Shown here in pieces: positions 11,689-22,032 of a stretch of DNA of 64,000 nucleotides (its first letter is position 1; every line of letters starts with the position of its first letter). Source of the DNA: Cliona cf. orientalis (lineage: Eukaryota > Porifera > Demospongiae > Clionaida > Clionaidae); the NCBI GenBank assembly GCA_963930775.1, contig OZ005689.1, positions 28,594,044-28,658,043 of the forward strand, in the 5' to 3' direction. A program made the translations under genes and the position numbers. Under the pieces are notes generated by a model. It ran no database searches, was not told where the DNA came from, and saw nothing but the letters and a program-made list of their open reading frames with translations.

Positions 11689-12332
11689 GTGACCGTCTGG
11701 GAAAACCCGGCATATAGCAAATTTTATGATTTTTTAGTTAGCTACATATTTGATAGCTCTACCATAGGGCTAACCCGCGTTCAAGTTTCAGAGCGACTGT
11801 GCGCTTCGTTGTGGAGATACAGTGCTTTGTTTACGATCGCGCCACACCCCCAATAATCGAGAAATTACGGTCTAAAGGCGTTGCTATGCACGCGTATGGC
11901 GTTTCCGCATACTACGCGTGACCCGGAAATCAATTAAATGGACCTGGGCGGAGCCATTCGAAATGAACGTAAAGATCGAGCAAGAGTTGAATTTCGTTGT
12001 TGACAACAGACGATTGTTCTTAGATGCCCAAGAAGCTAAAAAGGTGAGCGAACATACAGTAGTTTGGTGAATCTAGCTGTGTCTAGGTAGAGAATTCTAA
12101 TTAGCGCCCATAGCAACGGGCTCCGTGTACGGCTACCGTACAGACTAGGTAGGTCAAAATGAAGGCTTATTTCGCCTTGGTAACTTACGTTTACCCTCCG
12201 TAGGTGGTGGCAAAGGTTAGTAGAAAGGTTCTTTGATATGAATATGACATTTTTTGACCTGAGGTACTAAAAGTGCGCGTTGCGCTGTTTGCGCGTTCTC
12301 GCGATATGCCGGATTTTCCCAGATCCGGTCAC
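11689..12332 (+). mobile_element. RepG copy 5, inserted into copy 4
   Basis: Starts GTGACCGTCTGGGAAAACC and ends CCAGATCCGGTCAC. Perfect 4-bp AAAT flanks (11685-11688, 12333-12336). The protein-like block WTWAEPFEMNVKIEQELNF is at about 11938-11994, followed by LFLDAQEAKK and the donor AAG|GTGAGC at 12043/12044. Confidence 0.88.
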
Positions 12333-12338
12333 AAATAT

Positions 12339-12478
12339 GTGACCGGATTTGGGAAAACCCTCCGTAATTCGTGCAATGCGCACTTTTAGTCGAAATTTGT
12401 CAAAGTCCAGATTTCGTCATATACATGTCGAACAACCCTTGTAACTGTTGCCGTCTATGGAGGCTAGTTGTGTTATAG
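12339..12478 (-). mobile_element. RepG copy 6 (end fragment)
   Basis: Only about 140 bp of the other family end (GTGACCGGATTTGGGAAAAC to CCGTCTATGGAGGCTAGTTG) remains, directly after copy 5. It then joins unrelated sequence. Confidence 0.75.
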
Positions 12479-12611
12479 AGGTTACGCACTGACGTCACTC
12501 TACGTACTATAGACATGACAACTGTTGCTAAGACGCCGTTTTGAGTGGCAACTACGCACGCGCACACATCATAGTACGCAGTGAATAAGCACTTTTATTT
12601 TGTGGTGACTT

Positions 12612-13690
12612 ATGGCTTCCGCTCCGAGCTACTCCACCTACTACAATGAATTAGCCAAGATCACAAAAGAACGATACAGAGAGAAGGTGCAAAAGCTCGG
12701 CGGTTTGGCGGATCCCTACCTGGAGAGGTCAAGGGATGACCAGGATGACCATACCTCGATTGATTGGCAGCTGTGGCCCAGGGTAGAGTATCCGGACATT
12801 TATTACTTTTTGATTGCAACCCCTAGCCTCTATACAGGAGACTATTTGAAGGCGTACAAGAGCCTGGATGCATGCATACAATTATTATGCAAGCGTTTGG
12901 GTAGGTAACGTTAAGGTTTTTTACCATACCCAGCCGTCCAGGTACTTACTTGATTACAGCTCGAGTTAAGCACTCACAAAAGTTATCTGCAACCCCTGTA
13001 AAACCTTGAGTGGCTGTGGAACGGCTAGGGATGGTGGTGTGTGCATGCACACTGCACCTGTATGGCAGGTTTAGGAGAAGCATGCTCACACATTGCAGCC
13101 CTCCTATTTACAGTCGAGGCAAACACTTAAGTAAAAAAGAGAACAGCATGTACCTCGCTGCCATGCTCAGGGCTTCCTCCCACTTTTCGTAGTGTTCCAT
13201 GTGCACAGCTATCCAATATTGATTTCTCAACACCTCAGCAGAAAAGGAAGAATGACATCAATAGTTCTACCAGTGGCGGGGAATGCTGTAAAGCAGCCAG
13301 TGTGTCTACCTTGACGCCATCACCAGAAGGTCTTTCTCTTTACGCAGATCTCTCTAAGACCGGCAAGCCTGTGCTACTCTCTCTTTTGCCTCACATTTGT
13401 GTATGAGAGGTATCATCCCTACACCATTGACAGATCTGTTTATTTAAAGCTATATACCTTGATCTATCCGATCCCGATCTCCTTAATAAACGTGTTGAAG
13501 TATACAGTAGCTATTCTATCTCACCCGAGTGAGCAAAAAGTATTGAAACAGAAACACGGGAGCAATCAAAGTCTAAATTATGGTTTCAACAATGATCTGG
13601 CAGAGTGACAGCTTCTAAACTGAAGTCAGCAGTGCACACTGACATAACACAACCATTACAGTCTCCAATCCCGATGTAGAGGGAAATGAC
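12612..13690 (+). pseudogene. YqaJ-like nuclease gene remnant, several exons
   Basis: Exon 1 (12612 to about 12901) encodes LGGLADPYLERSRDD, LWPRVEYPDIYYFLIATPSL and LKAYKSLDACIQLL, then meets a GTAGGT donor. This N-terminal pattern is one I know from multicopy invertebrate proteins with a SWIM zinc finger followed by a YqaJ-type (lambda exonuclease-like) nuclease. A later exon at about 13221-13407 reads TPSPEGLSLYADLSKTGKPV and LLSLLP. At about 13537-13670 the nuclease start reads ETREQSKSKLWFQQ, then a TGA, then SGRVTASKLKSAVHT, the conserved RSGRxTAS region with Arg replaced by stop. I could not find the SWIM exon. The rest of the nuclease is absent. Confidence 0.6.
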
Positions 13691-13699
13691 GAAGATCAG

Positions 13700-14276
13700 G
13701 CAGGTGATACAGCTCAGACAGTGTTGTTATGGTGTTACTGCAGCAACGAGGAATCATCTTGGCAACATGCACACACTCTGACACAAACCTACCTCAGTGC
13801 TTTTCTCACGATCATCTTGGGGCTGATCGCCTTTTTCAGAGTCTGAATCGGTTAGCGAGTCCACTACGACAACTTCTTCCGTGTTCGCACGCCTAGCCCC
13901 TGCTCCTGGAAGGGTCACGAGGGTAGCTGTAGGTCTGGTGCATAGGAGGTGGATAATGCCAGGGTAGTGCCGCTGACTCGGTATAATTATGCCAATAGAC
14001 ATCGGCATATTGCTGGTATTGATTCGGATCCATGAGCAAATTCCAATTGTAGCTATAGCTGATACACTCACAAGTATTGCATGTACTCTGTACTTTCCTT
14101 TTGGCGCTACTGTAGGGCGCGCACAACCTAGCATGCGCAGTGTTTGCACTCTGTGGTTTATTAATTGCATTACTTACAACTGCAACGCTTTAGGGATTTC
14201 AACAGTCTTGCAAGGAGTTGTAAATTGTCACTACTATTATTATTGTCATAATAATCATAGTCGGTAGACTCTATAA
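13700..14276 (-). other. Possible exon on minus strand, otherwise unassigned
   Basis: An open minus-strand frame (14170-13754) includes GARRANTEEVVVVDSLTDSD followed by an acidic run to KSTEV. GAG|GTAGGT at about 13796 looks like a splice donor. The protein is not recognised, and composition bias alone could make it. Nothing else is supported in this stretch. Confidence 0.25.
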
Positions 14277-15707
14277 GTGGGGATGGCATGGATACTCCAT
14301 ATATATGATACATTACAAAAATCCAAATATCTCAAACTAGGTAACTTTGTGAAATTTCTAAGTGTCAAAATCAGAATCTACAGCAAATTATCTATCTAAC
14401 AAGACCAAGATCATCCATCAACTCAATTGTATATGCCAGAACCAGATGTTAAAAAAATTAGCCATTTGTCAATCTTTCTTTCTTTGTCATTTCCAGGGCC
14501 AGCTCAAGACTCTCTGGACCTCTCACCTTAGTTCTCATATAAATCCACTCTATTTTGTAGCGCGCAGTGCAGTGGCACACTAGTTTTGCGTTATCTCTAG
14601 TCACATAATGGTGGGTACGCATGTACGGCGCATTAAAGACGGTGTGTCCGATACGCCATTTTTGTCATATAATGCGCATGCTCATAATGTGTTGCCATGG
14701 TGAAATCGTGACTGTAGTCAGCGGCGCGCTACCGCCGCTAGCAACTTGCTAGCAAGCCAGCTAGCTAGCGCCTCGAACCACGCTAGCTTAGCCTAGCCAC
14801 AGCTAAGCGCCCGGCTCCCCCGCACGAGCTAGGCCAGTGCGAGCGCTAGCGCGATAAAGCGAACCTAGCTAGAGGCTAGTGCGTGCAGCGCTCAGAGTAC
14901 TGCGCCGGGTTATGGAGACTTGAGGCCATACTAGAGTCGATAAATCAATAATAGCTACACTGGTACTTAAGGTACCATTAAATTGCGTGGGCGTGAGGTG
15001 GGGATATGACACCTAAACCACATCAAAGTCATTAGTGAGGTGCATGTTGTGTAACCACGCCCTTTTAATTGCACAGGTCTCAGGGGTGTGGCTGCTAGAG
15101 CCGGAAGTGTTCATTTAATATCCTCCATGGACCGGAAGTCGAGCCGGAAGGGAGGGGCCAGGCCACGCCCAAACAGCCCCACCCTGTTCCCCAAGGACCA
15201 CCATTCTCAATCAAGTGCCTACTAACCACCGGATGTCCACCGGAAGCCCACAATCAATCCCAATTAAAACACACAGCTTCCTCAAGGCCAAAACACACAC
15301 AAACACTTGGAGGCCGTTCTGCCACACCGCCCACGCAAGAGCTCACCTCATTTCCTGTGTGGGCGGAGTAACAACACGTCATCGCAACCACATCCGCTTC
15401 AAACCATCGTCAGCTTCCGCCCGGCCGTACAGGCCCCTCGATCGCACCGCCGTACAGTGCCTCATTAACAGACATGGCCTCACCTTTGACCTCCTGCCAC
15501 GTCCCCAAAGCCTCCTGGACCGGTTCAAAGGTCACCACCGCATCCGGGACACGCCCACCTATCGCCGCAGCCAAGTCCCCGGCCCCGATGTCCAAGCACT
15601 GGCCCGTGAAGCCACGCCCAATCGGAAGCAATAAAACCTGCATTAACGCACACACACACACTCCACACAGTGCCAGGAACACGCCCACATGCTTAATTAA
15701 GCCTAAT

Positions 15708-15747
<40 letters not shown>

Positions 15748-16495
15748 TCGTTGCGGTTAATAGTTAAGCAAGAATGCTTTGATCTTGCTTTGATGTGGGC
15801 TATTACCGGCCTTTTCTTCAGGGGCCACTTCCGGTCGCTAATTACACGCGCATAATCATCCCTGGCCGATTCTGGACACGCCCACCTTCGACCAAAAGCA
15901 CTCGTATGGCCTCTTCGGCCACGCCCCTTCACGATTCGCTAATTGAATTAGCCATTCCTGACGCTCACGCCCACGCAATTAAATGGTACCTTAAGGTACT
16001 AGAGTCTCATCGCTACTTGGCCGCCTGAAACAACTTTATCGCCTAGGCGAGTTAACGAGGGGCGTGGCTACTACTTTTACGTGCACGCGCGAACTTCGGC
16101 ACCTCCCATCTATACTTACTGTATAATAATAATATACTTGCACTCATGCAATAAAAAAGAACAGAAACAAGTGTAAAAACAATTGAATAAAATTGAAGGA
16201 TGAAGTAGGGATGGCGCGCAATGCCTAAAAGTACACAAACAAGATTTTTAGGGATAAGAGATAATCACAACCACTATACATCCCTACGCTTGCTTTTTGC
16301 GTATATAGCATGAATCAATAATATAAAATTACTGACAGGGAGAACATGAATTTCTCCCACATGCAAGTCAAGAACATTCCAAGGATAGCATGCCTTGAAT
16401 AAGTTGGTCTGTAATTGTAATCAAGAAAAGCAAGCGTAGGGATGTATAGTGGTTGTGATTATCTCTTATCCCTAAAAATCTTACTTTTTGGCATG
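14277..16495 (+). repeat. RepA repeat, copy C (interrupted)
   Basis: Matches copies A and B from GGGGATGGCATGGATACTCC through the CTAGCTAG-rich middle to the 3' hairpin (about 16160-16290 against 16427-16495). It is interrupted at 14967-15994 by a 1-kb element; copy A is continuous across this point (about 715-745). Confidence 0.82.
14967..15994 (-). mobile_element. Non-autonomous relative of the 21.7/27-28 kb Ulp1 transposon
   Basis: Inverted ends: TTAAGGTACCATTAAATTGC at the left and the complement near GCAATTAAATGGTACCTTAA at the right; GGTAC flanks both sides (a 5-bp duplication or a coincidence with the end). About 15755-15994 is the inverse of 21720-21978. About 15130-15710 is the inverse of 27180-27760. 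It carries no protease or transposase, so it looks like an internal-deletion derivative. A poly-T run lies at 15717-15744. Confidence 0.8.
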
Positions 16496-16612
16496 TACCT
16501 CTGGATCCATGGCTATAGCAATCACCTCACCCAGCCTATAGCTGAGATATATATTATACTTTAGTATTTTTATACTAATAATCTCAGAGTGACTCCTATA
16601 TGTTATAGATAA

Positions 16613-16731
16613 TCCATGGGCTTCCTGTGTCTACCTAGACAGTTATGCTGTAAACCACGAGGGCGTAGCCCGAGTGGTTTACAGCATAACTATCGAGTGT
16701 ATTTTTAGGTTGACACAGGAAGCCCATGGGT
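16613..16731. repeat. Long imperfect hairpin
   Basis: CCATGGGCTTCCTGTGTCTACC... is followed after a short loop (GAGGGCGTAGCCCGA) by its complement ending GACACAGGAAGCCCATGGG. The innermost stem is AGTTATGCTGTAAACCAC against GTGGTTTACAGCATAACT. It is either a small palindromic MITE or a structured site upstream of the Crypton gene. Downstream, 16804-16870 and 16905-16965 are diverged direct repeats (GAGTTTCTATTGGTTGCCA). Confidence 0.75.
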
Positions 16732-17039
16732 TAGCTGGCTTGTAGTATGGCCACATCATTCAGCTGATTGGTTGCAATGATGCAATCCTCAGTAACAATT
16801 TCATCAGCTAACCATACCTGAGTTTCTATTGGTTGCCAAGATACTCTACCATAGTAACCATCAACGTCATAACTGTTTCATCAGCTGATCAGGTCAGCTC
16901 TAATGAGCTTAGCTGAGTTTCTATTGGTTGCCACGATGCACTACCATGGTAACCAATGATGTCATGTTCATCTGTGCATGCAGCTAGCTGGACTGAGCTC
17001 TGTATTATAGCAGTACAGTGAAGATAATTGTTGTAATTA

Positions 17040-18623
17040 ATGGCTGTCTCTAGCTCTAGCGCGACTGGAAAGTATAGCAGGGACGTTGTCTCTCCTAGTC
17101 TATTACGAAGGATTAGTTTGAGTAATAAAGCGCCCAATCCCAACTTTGATTTTGGTATGAACGACTGGATGGACCCCCCCGCACCAAACGCTGTGCTCCA
17201 CAACAAGGAAAACTCAGGCTCTAGTGATGCTGCTCCCCCATCTAAACGCAAGAAGTTGTCACTTGCAAAGCCTGTCAAGGAACGTTTTTCTGACACAGTT
17301 TCAAATAAGGAGCTTGAGAAGATGAGCCAAGGGTTTGTGCCTGAAAATACCGCTAAGAACACGAAATGGGCAATCAATGTGTTCTCTTCCTGGCTAGAAT
17401 CACGAAATCATCGCACTGGAGAGTCTACTCCTATGGATTATCTGGATGGTCCTTTTTCAACTGAAGCTTCTAAAGTTGAACTCGCTCGTATTCTAAGCTT
17501 GTTCCTTGTAGAAGCGAAGAAACAAGATGGAAATCCTTACCCTGCCAAAACAGTGTACCATTTGCTTAGTGGTATTCTTCGCTATATGCGTGAAAAGGAT
17601 CAGTATGCTCCAAATTTTCTTGACCAGAAGGATGGTACGTTTAAGAAATTGCATGGAACCATGGACACACACTTTCGTTCTTCGAGACAACAAGGAGTGG
17701 GAGCTAAGGTCAAACATGCCAAGATCATTAGTTCTGAGGATGAAGATCTGATGTGGGAGCGTGGAGTTATGGGTACCACTTCTCCTCTTGCACTTCTGCG
17801 AGCTGTATTTTATTATAATGGGAAAAAGTTTTTACTGAGAGGTGGAGCAGAGCACCGTGGTCTAAAATTTTCACAGCTTCAACGCACTTCCAATGCGTAC
17901 ATCTATACAGAGAATGGCTCAAAAAATCGCTCTGGAGGACTGGCTCAGATGAGGATTGAAAATAAAATTGTGCCTTCATATGCAGTGCCTGAAGGTGGTG
18001 AACGATGTCATGTGTCTCTCCTAGATCTGTACTTCTCTAAAGTACCATCCGAAGCACTGGAGAAGGATAATTTCTACTTACGTCCATTACCGAGGAAGCC
18101 AGAAGACCCAAATGCTCCTTGGTTCATGTCAATGCAAGTAGGCATCAACACGATCAATCAGATGTTGAGCAAAATGTGTGAGGAAGCAGGGCTTGAACAT
18201 TGCACTAATCACAGCCTGCGTGCCACAGGGGCTACTGACTTGTTCAAGGCTAACATACAAGAGCATATTATTCAGAGCCGAACGGGACACCTATCACTAA
18301 AAGCATTGAGGACATATGAGAGAGTAACGGAGGACCAGCAAAAAGAGGCTTGTAAGGTACTGACCCCTATTACTACCAATTGTCACCAGGAACCTAAGAA
18401 ACAGGAACAAGCAGTGGGTAATGCTCCCCCTCCCCAGATGGTCACAAATGCGCTGTTTGGAAACCCTCGTAACTGTACCATCAATGTGCAAGTTTACAAC
18501 AGCCCAAATTTTCAACAATGCCCATTTCAAGGGATGGCTATAACTAATACACAGGGGTATGAAGACTCCAAGGATGACCTCTTAGTGGACTCTATTCTTT
18601 GTGATACTGACTATGATTTGTAA
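17040..18623 (+). CDS. Crypton-type tyrosine recombinase (DUF3504-like), intact
   Basis: A single 527-aa frame without stops. An N-terminal basic, disordered part (residues 1-95; SKRKKLSLAKP at about 68-78) is followed by a helical core-binding region (about 95-215) and a catalytic region (about 225-440). Tyrosine recombinase residues are visible: Arg267 in LRGGAEHRGL, His391/Arg394 in NHSLRATGAT, His417 in SRTGHLSL and Tyr426 in RTYERV. The EHRGL and HSLRATGAT forms are those of the DUF3504 proteins derived from Cryptons. The ATG at 17040 is the first in frame after non-coding sequence. An acidic tail (DSKDDLLVDSILCDTDYDL) could be a separate region. It could be a live transposon gene or a domesticated copy; Crypton ends have no TIR, so I cannot set element limits. 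Confidence 0.88.
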   Translation: MAVSSSSATGKYSRDVVSPSLLRRISLSNKAPNPNFDFGMNDWMDPPAPNAVLHNKENSGSSDAAPPSKRKKLSLAKPVKERFSDTVSNKELEKMSQGFVPENTAKNTKWAINVFSSWLESRNHRTGESTPMDYLDGPFSTEASKVELARILSLFLVEAKKQDGNPYPAKTVYHLLSGILRYMREKDQYAPNFLDQKDGTFKKLHGTMDTHFRSSRQQGVGAKVKHAKIISSEDEDLMWERGVMGTTSPLALLRAVFYYNGKKFLLRGGAEHRGLKFSQLQRTSNAYIYTENGSKNRSGGLAQMRIENKIVPSYAVPEGGERCHVSLLDLYFSKVPSEALEKDNFYLRPLPRKPEDPNAPWFMSMQVGINTINQMLSKMCEEAGLEHCTNHSLRATGATDLFKANIQEHIIQSRTGHLSLKALRTYERVTEDQQKEACKVLTPITTNCHQEPKKQEQAVGNAPPPQMVTNALFGNPRNCTINVQVYNSPNFQQCPFQGMAITNTQGYEDSKDDLLVDSILCDTDYDL

Positions 18624-18659
18624 CATACATTTTTTGTTCTGTAATTTGCTTAGCTACTT

Positions 18660-18745
18660 TATCTGCACCATGTTCTAACTTCCAGCCATGTTCTAACTAC
18701 CATGTTCTAACTTCCTAACCACCATGTTCTAAATACCAGTGTGGG
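18660..18745. repeat. Short imperfect tandem repeat after Crypton gene
   Basis: CCATGTTCTAACT-type units recur about five times (18668, 18688, 18700, 18720 and nearby) in the 3' flank. Function unknown. Confidence 0.6.
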
Positions 18746-19188
18746 TAACCCTTATATAAACCACAGGCGGTGCCTTTGATCTGTATGGCTTCCATACTAC
18801 AATAATGTGTACACCACCCCACGACATTGACACCATCTAGGGTACTCAGCAAGGTCAGTAATTCCTAATTGATGTCTCAATAATATTATTATGCCAATAC
18901 CTTGTGAGTACTGCATGCATGTACGTGACTATAATACCACCAAATTGAACCATTGATTTCTTACTGTAATATACCGTATTTCTTCTAAAAATTCGGCCCT
19001 TCTAATTATTCGGCCTCCCTGGACTCGATTGCGCTATTTAGTTTCTAATTTTCGGCGAACGTCGTCCTTTTTTCACCAGTTAGTTTCTAATTACCAATGC
19101 ATTCGGCACCTCGTTAGTTTCTAATTATAGCGCATTCGGCACCTCGTACCGTAGTATATACGTGTATACGATCGCTAAGTCTTGGAAG

Positions 19189-20832
19189 ATGGAATCGTGT
19201 GTGCGAAGGAGCCCCAAGCGTAGAAAGATTACAGATTTCTTTCAGAAAGAGCTGCCTAACACCGAGCAACAGGAGACTGAGCCAGAGCTACAGGTGATGC
19301 CAATGTTCTTGAAAAGCTATCAGCCAACCTTGGTCCCTCGTCACAAAGGACCTGTTGGGCAACCTCACCGTCAATCACAACCCGACGCTGTCACCGCGTC
19401 ACAGCCAGGAACCAGAAGACACCGAAAATAATAAGCCTAGGGGTGTTTACAAGTCGTATAGCCTGCGTCAAATGTAGGAGATTGTCAAGTTTGCTCGCGA
19501 AAACTCTGAACGTGCGGCTAGTCGACGATATGGAGTGTCACGATCCACGATTTACGGGTGGAAGGATATTGATAAGGAGCAAGCCACAAAGAAAAAGGTA
19601 TCCACAACCACCAAAGGGAAACATACGAAGAAGGGTGCTGGAAGACTCCTCTCCTATTCCCAAGAGATTGACGAGGAGTTGCTGTCATGGGTGCTACATC
19701 AGAGAGATTTGCAGGTTGGTGTCAGAAGACAAGACATCCAGTTCAAAGCAAAGGCAATGCTTTCGGAAAGATGCCCTAGCTTCAAGGCCTCCAATGGTTG
19801 GGTGGACAAGTTCATGTGTCGTCACTCCCTGTCTATCAGGTGAATAAACTGATTTTTTTCTACTTTGTATGTGTTGATATTGTTGGTACTTTGCAGAGCT
19901 AAGACGAGCATCCAGCAAAAATTGCCAGCACAGCTGGAGGACAAGCTGGAGAGGTTTGTCGACAACCTCCGAACACTGCGAGAAACTCACCACCTCCCAG
20001 ACACCATAATCGTGAATATGGATGAGACCCCTCTCTACTTCGACATGCCCAGCTCTCACAGTGTTCACAAGAAGGGCTGTCGAGAGGTACGAGTGCGATC
20101 AACTGGAGCAGAGAAACGCCAACTCACCATCATTCTAGCTTGCACTGCTGCCGGTAATATGCTGCCCCCATGATAATATTCAAGGGGAAACGAGCCCAAA
20201 AAACTTGCGCATTCCACCTGGTGTAGTTGTGGAACTCCACCAGAAGGGGTGGAATGACGCATCACACACTGGTATGGATCCACAAAGTCCTCCTTAGATA
20301 TACGAAGAGGCAGCATGCCCTACTTGTGTGGGACACATTTACAGGGCACATGACAGAGCGGGTTGCCGAAAAGCTACAGAACAACATCACAGTGGCAGTG
20401 ATTCCAGGGGGCTGCACAAGCAAAATTCAGCCACTTGATGTTTGCTTGAACAAACCTTTCAAGTGTTACTGCCGCAGCCAGTGGATCAAGTACATGCAGA
20501 AACAAGTTGCCACACAAGATCCGGGAGAGAGACCGAAAACAGCATCCAAGCAGCAAGTGGTTGAGTGGGTAGTGGACTCCAACAAGCTCCTCGACAGCAA
20601 GAGAGAAATGGTGGCCAAGTCTTTTTTGGTGTGTGGCATATCAATTGCATTGGATGGATCACAAAACAACATGATTCGCTGTGCTAAGGAGCTACCAGAC
20701 ATGATGATCGCCTACGGCCTTGAGAAGAATGCTGCTGCTGATGGTGGCTCTGAGTCAGATGATCCTTTCAGCAGTGATGAAGAGAATGACTCAGATTTAG
20801 ACCAGTCCGAGGGTGACAGTGAGCCGGAGTAA
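19189..20832 (+). pseudogene. Pogo-like transposase (HTH, CENP-B-like, DDE), broken
   Basis: The ATG at 19189 opens a basic N-terminus. After a frame change a Psq-type HTH reads YGVSRSTIYGWK (about 19528-19563), preceded by an in-frame TAG at about 19473. A CENP-B-like region then runs to HSLSIR. A 57-bp intron (19840-19896, GT...TTTGCAG) is likely. The DDE domain shows Asp in VNMDETPLYFD (about 20017-20043), Asp in LLVWDTFTGHM and Asp in QPLDVCLNKPFK (about 20430-20465), followed by an acidic serine-rich tail. Frames shift between about 20160 and 20270. Intact relatives cut and paste their own TIRs; this copy cannot encode the full enzyme. Confidence 0.88.
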
Positions 20833-21083
20833 GAACTATAGTCAACTCTTTTAACCCTTTCAAACTACCATCTCAATCAAAATAATTATCACTCATGCAC
20901 GTACAGAATTTCATGCCGTATCCACCTTCACTCATCAATTTATTATGACAGTATGATAGCATTTTTATGAATGACCTATACAGCTAAACGGCATGAAACC
21001 TGTGATGAATAAACTACAAACTTGACACAACTACAACAGCTGGGGAATCCAAGTCTGTGAGCAGCTGCCTAACTTTCTAACTT

Positions 21084-21395
21084 TTATGGCACTTCCACTA
21101 AACTTGAATTCGCATGGTACTTCCAGTCCACCAGTTGTTCACTATACTGTCGGCGTCCAGTCACCTTGCCACTGATTTTTCCATCGTGTCTGATGAAGTA
21201 GTAGCACATCTTCGAGATCTCCTTGGGCAAGTGTCCAACAACAATGCCGGGTGCATCACTACGATAAACGGCCATCGCGTATCGATCATGTCTATTCTCA
21301 CTCTCGTGTAGACAAACAAAGAGATCTCCACGAGTAGGTTCCCACACTCCCTGGTAAACATGGTAGCCAAGTACAGCCGTTTTTACCAGCAGAAC
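21084..21395 (-). CDS. HIRAN-like domain ORF inside pogo element
   Basis: On the minus strand the frame runs open from about 21395, without a good start codon, through AVLGYHVYQGVWEPTRGDL, CLHESENRHDRYAMAVYRSD and VVGHLPKEISKMC to a stop at 21084. The W-x-P...G...L-x-C...E-x-x-N-x-x-D-x-x-A...V-V-G-H-L-P pattern is that of HIRAN domains, which bind DNA ends in helicases such as HLTF and also occur alone in TE-linked proteins. It is convergent with the transposase. It may be one exon of a second transposon gene; the missing start and absence of a visible partner exon keep this tentative. Confidence 0.6.
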   Translation of the reverse strand, partial: VLLVKTAVLGYHVYQGVWEPTRGDLFVCLHESENRHDRYAMAVYRSDAPGIVVGHLPKEISKMCYYFIRHDGKISGKVTGRRQYSEQLVDWKYHANSSLVEVP

Positions 21396-21719
21396 AGAAG
21401 ACAGCGATGCCTTTCGACTTCAACAAGTAGAAGCTCGATTTCGCTGGTCTCGATTGTCACGTCTAGTATGATTGGGGGCGTGGCTTGTCCAGCACTTCCT
21501 GTACGTCTAATTATTTGGCCATCTGGCGCTGAGCGCTCGCTTTAACCTCTAAATATTGGGCGAAGCCCGAATGAAATAATTTTTTGGGGGCTGAATTTTT
21601 AGAAGAAATACGGTACTTATCACGCATACATTATTATAAAATATTTTGCACTTAATTAACGTACAATTATCATATTTGTGCACGTGTACACTGTAGCTGC
21701 TAATAGTATCCCACTCAAC

Positions 21720-21978
21720 TTAAGGTAGCATAGCATTAAAGTGCGTGAGCGTGAGCGTCAGGATTAGCTAATTCAATTAGCGAATCGTGAAGGAGCGTGG
21801 CCTAAGAGGCCATACAAGTGCATTTGGTCGAAGGTGGGCATGTCTAGAATCGGCCAGGGATGATTATGCACGTGTAATTAGCGACCGGAAGTGGCCCCTG
21901 AAGAAAAGACCGGTAATTGCCTACATCGAAGCAAGATCAAAGCATTCTTTCTTAACTATTAACTGCAACGACTTATTA
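21720..21978 (+). mobile_element. End segment of a Ulp1-carrying transposon
   Basis: Starts TTAAGGTAGCATAGCATTAA and is the diverged inverse of 15755-15994 (GCGTGAGCGTCAGG, GGAAGTGGCCCCTGAAGAAAAG, GAAGCAAGATCAAAGCATTC). The orientation agrees with the Ulp1 segment at 27.2-28.6 kb, so both may belong to one element split by later insertions. Confidence 0.65.
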
Positions 21979-22032
21979 AAACACTAAGTTACACACTAAG
22001 ATAAAAGAATTTAATGTAATCTAAATAAATAA

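Larger units (their letters stand above)
18974..21613 (+). mobile_element. Pogo-type DNA transposon
   Basis: Ends are inverted: CCGTATTTCTTCTAAAAATT at the left and the complement AATTTTTAGAAGAAATACGG at the right, with TA on both sides, as expected for the Tc1/mariner-pogo superfamily. Subterminal copies of TAGTTTCTAATT...GCATTCGGCACCTCGT follow the left end. Length is 2640 bp. It carries a plus-strand transposase (broken) and a minus-strand HIRAN-like ORF. Confidence 0.9.

Noticed and set aside
11569..11856. 95-aa frame at the junction of RepG copies 4 and 5
   Set aside because: A chance fusion across two repeat copies.
15215..15710. Overlapping 78-139 aa frames in the 15-kb element
   Set aside because: The homologous region at 27.2-27.7 kb does not keep the same frames; no domain is visible.
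15693..15932. Minus-strand frame with a poly-Lys run
   Set aside because: Produced by the poly-T tract at 15717-15744 inside a non-autonomous element.
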